A DNA stretch of 15,002 nucleotides from an uncultured Ruminococcus sp. (lineage in GTDB: Bacteria; Bacillota; Clostridia; Oscillospirales; Ruminococcaceae). Made by a program: the position numbers and the translations under genes. Positions 13,531 to 15,002 of the stretch are shown here, one piece after another (within the stretch, counting starts at the first letter, position 1; each line of letters begins with the position of its first letter). The stretch is from the NCBI GenBank assembly GCA_946612185.1, contig CAMOEP010000022.1, positions 1 to 15,002 of the forward strand, in the 5' to 3' direction. The notes beneath the pieces were generated by a model. The model saw only the letters and a program-made list of their open reading frames with translations. It had not been told where the DNA came from and did not search any database.

Positions 13531-13556
13531 ATATCATAAACGAGAAATAATGTCAA
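13528..13556 (-). promoter_or_regulatory. Consensus sigma-A promoter of cysE
   Basis: On the minus strand, TTGACA (13556-13551) and TATAAT (13533-13528) are 17 bp apart, a perfect match at both boxes. A promoter this strong usually needs repression, which fits the tandem repeats at its start site. Confidence 0.9.
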
Positions 13557-13561
13557 TAACA

Positions 13562-13577
13562 GTTAGCTATGTCTAAC
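13562..13577. promoter_or_regulatory. Short dyad just upstream of the cysE -35 box
   Basis: GTTAG (13562-13566) and CTAAC (13573-13577) are inverted around 6 bp and lie five bases from the -35 box and five bases from the AKR stop. It could be a second operator. It is too short and lacks a T-run for a convincing AKR terminator. Confidence 0.3.
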
Positions 13578-13581
13578 ACAT

Positions 13582-14760
13582 TTACTTATTAGCGATTTTG
13601 TTTGCGATGACGGAGAGAAGCATTATTGGCTGGGGAAGCAGAGCTTTCCGGGCGTTTTTCAGTTCCTCACGGATACTGATATGCTGAGGACAGTGAGTCT
13701 CACATTTTCCGCAGCCCACGCATTTTGTCATATCGCTGCGGTCTTTCTTGAAGGAAGTTATCTGGATATATTGCAGGCGCACGCCCATTTTGTTCTCCAG
13801 GAAAAGTCTGTTGTAGCAGGAAAATGCTGCCGGAATATCAACACCTTTCGGGCAGGGCATACAGTACCGGCAGCCGGTACAGCCGACTTTAGCGTAGGAG
13901 TTGATTATGTCCCTGACCTGACTTATGAGAGCATGGTCAGCCTCGGAAAACTCCCCTGCATTGCAGCTTGAAGCGATGCGGACGTTTTCCTCCAGCATCT
14001 CCATTGAGTTCATGCCGGAGAGGACGACGGTAACGCCGGACTGATCCCACAGCCAGCGGAAAGCCCACTCAGCCGCCGAACGTTTTACTTGGTAGTCAGC
14101 GATAAGCTTTTTAGCCGGGTCAGGCATATTAGTCACCAGCCTGCCGCCACGGAGGGGTTCCATGATAATTACTGGTATACCCTTGCTCTGTGCGTACTCC
14201 AGACCACGCCGTCCTGCCTGGGTATGCTCGTCGAGGTAGTTGTACTGGATCTGGCAGAAGTCCCAGTCGTAAGCGTCCAGGAGGGTAATGAAAGTGTCCG
14301 TATCACCGTGGAATGAGAAGCCTATCTGTTCGATAGCACCTTCGCTGCGGCGCTTGTTGATCCATTCCTCGATGCCCAGTTCCTTCATGCGTTCCCAGGA
14401 CTTTATGTCGCTGAGCATATGCATAAGGTAGAAGTCGATATGGTCGGTGCGCAGCCTTCTTAGCTGCTCGGTGAAGTATTTGTCGATAGCCTGCGAAGAT
14501 TTCACAAGGTAGTAGGGGAGTTTGTCTGCGATATAAATTTTGTCCCTGCACTTGTTCCGCTCGAATATCTCACCGATAGCTTCCTCACTGCCTGAGTAGA
14601 CGTAAGCGGTATCGAAGTAGTTTATGCCCATGTTGATTGCGGCGAGAATTTCTTTTTCAGCCTTGTCGATGTCGATCCTGCCGCCGGAGGAGGTCAGTCT
14701 CATGCAGCCGTAGCCAAGCACTGAAACCTCTTTTCCGTCCCTCATTTTTCTGTACTGCAA
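13582..14760 (-). CDS. Aldo/keto reductase fused to a two-cluster 4Fe-4S ferredoxin domain
   Basis: Residues 1-270 are an AKR barrel with the full catalytic tetrad: D50 and Y55 in FDTAYVYSGSEE, K80 in IADK, H114 in YLMH. The C-terminal part has two cysteine sets, C294-x2-C297-x2-C300-x2-C303-P and C347-x2-C350-x2-C353-x3-C357-P, consistent with two 4Fe-4S clusters. This layout is common in anaerobic Firmicutes. It suggests electron flow between ferredoxin and a carbonyl substrate, but the true substrate is unknown. The start is TTG 14760: AGGTGATC, an 8-base match to the 16S rRNA end, is correctly spaced for it, and MQYRK is a typical family beginning. ATG 14745 would be too far from that site. 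It has its own extended -10 promoter preceded by the 22-bp shared element. cysE follows on the same strand under a separate promoter. Confidence 0.93.
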   Translation of the reverse strand: MQYRKMRDGKEVSVLGYGCMRLTSSGGRIDIDKAEKEILAAINMGINYFDTAYVYSGSEEAIGEIFERNKCRDKIYIADKLPYYLVKSSQAIDKYFTEQLRRLRTDHIDFYLMHMLSDIKSWERMKELGIEEWINKRRSEGAIEQIGFSFHGDTDTFITLLDAYDWDFCQIQYNYLDEHTQAGRRGLEYAQSKGIPVIIMEPLRGGRLVTNMPDPAKKLIADYQVKRSAAEWAFRWLWDQSGVTVVLSGMNSMEMLEENVRIASSCNAGEFSEADHALISQVRDIINSYAKVGCTGCRYCMPCPKGVDIPAAFSCYNRLFLENKMGVRLQYIQITSFKKDRSDMTKCVGCGKCETHCPQHISIREELKNARKALLPQPIMLLSVIANKIANK

Positions 14761-14807
14761 TCAGATCACCTCACTGATAATAATCCGGTCAAAAAAGCCG
14801 TTACCCT

Positions 14808-14836
14808 ATTATACCACAAATGTTACATCTATGCAA
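14808..14836 (-). promoter_or_regulatory. Sigma-A promoter of the AKR-ferredoxin gene
   Basis: On the minus strand, TTGCAT (14836-14831) and TATAAT (14813-14808) are 17 bp apart, with an extended -10 TG. It resembles the promoter at 123-151 in its TTGC-type -35 box, its extended -10 and its position 18 bp from the shared 22-bp element. Confidence 0.8.
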
Positions 14837-14854
14837 CGATTGTTATAAATAAGA

Positions 14855-14876
14855 CCAGGGCAGCAGCATTTATTTT
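14855..14876 (-). repeat. 22-bp dispersed element, copy 2, upstream of the AKR promoter
   Basis: Reads on the minus strand exactly as 83-104 reads on the plus strand (22 of 22). It ends 18 bp before the -35 box. If bound by a protein, its centre would be near -64, a typical position for a class I activator. Confidence 0.75.
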
Positions 14877-14885
14877 CCGTGAAAC

Positions 14886-15002
14886 ATTTTCCGCCATACA
14901 GGAAAACTGCCGGTTTCCGTAGAAAGCCATGCGCCGGAATTATTTCCGGCGACAGGCTGGTAAGGGTCTGCACCCTCTTGGGTATCCGGAAAACTTGCCG
15001 GT
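14886..15002. ncRNA. Hairpin-dense region, possible structured RNA running off the right edge
   Basis: Several short stems lie in a row: TTTTCC/GGAAAA (14888-14907), CGCCGGAA/TTCCGGCG with a 4-nt loop (14932-14951) nested within AGCC/GGCT (14925-14958), AGGGT/ACCCT with a 4-nt loop (14963-14976), and CCGG/CCGG near the edge. No coding frame is evident. I could not match it to a riboswitch, tRNA, tmRNA, RNase P or 6S RNA. Repeated extragenic palindromes would also fit. Confidence 0.3.

Noticed and set aside
14955..14995. tRNA-Ser-like fragment on the minus strand (TACCCAAGAGG)
   Set aside because: No T-arm, anticodon stem or acceptor pairing follows.

Overview
The window looks like a chromosomal piece of a Gram-positive, plant-fibre-degrading anaerobe of the Ruminococcus group (Oscillospiraceae). 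The evidence is a surface GH5 endoglucanase with tandem carbohydrate-binding-like modules, a FeoA-FeoB fusion, an aldo/keto reductase fused to a two-cluster ferredoxin, endospore-type genes (ylbJ, yqfC, yqfD), strong GGAGG ribosome binding sites and near-consensus sigma-A promoters with 17-bp spacers. The species cannot be fixed from the sequence alone.

Layout. 184-1962 (+): a CRISPR-associated CARF-HEPN ribonuclease (DxTHG/TM1812 type) with an extra C-terminal domain. No array or other cas gene lies beside it inside the window, and only 183 bases are visible upstream. A two-way terminator separates it from 2002-2826 (-), a one-pass membrane protein with a Thr-rich stalk and a DPNQG-type repeat tail. 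2964-4013 (-) ylbJ diverges from 4073-5484 (+) yqfC-yqfD. yqfD runs head-on into 5477-7558 (-), a lipoprotein GH5 glucanase. 7839-8792 (+) is a membrane-anchored GH25 muramidase-type enzyme divergent from the glucanase. 8793-9117 is a gene-free stretch with a hairpin-forming element, an operator-like dyad and the feo promoter. 9118-11460 (+) is feoA-feoB, closed by a two-way terminator. 11534-12481 (-), a YD-repeat surface protein, lies downstream of cysE (12506-13462, -), probably on one transcript. 13582-14760 (-) is an AKR-ferredoxin fusion.

Most genes here are ordinary housekeeping, cell-surface or redox genes. Three things stand out. First, the CARF-HEPN protein has a Rossmann-like C-terminal domain that could be a second nucleotide sensor or a built-in ring nuclease, and its GC content changes sharply along its length. 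Second, an identical 22-bp element lies exactly 18 bp upstream of the -35 box of two promoters at opposite ends of the window: the CARF-HEPN gene and the AKR gene. Third, two near-identical 25-bp tandem repeats cover the transcription start of cysE, where an operator would be.

Start sites were chosen from ribosome binding sites. Several differ from the longest open frame: 2826, 4013, 4321 and 7558, plus a TTG start at 14760.
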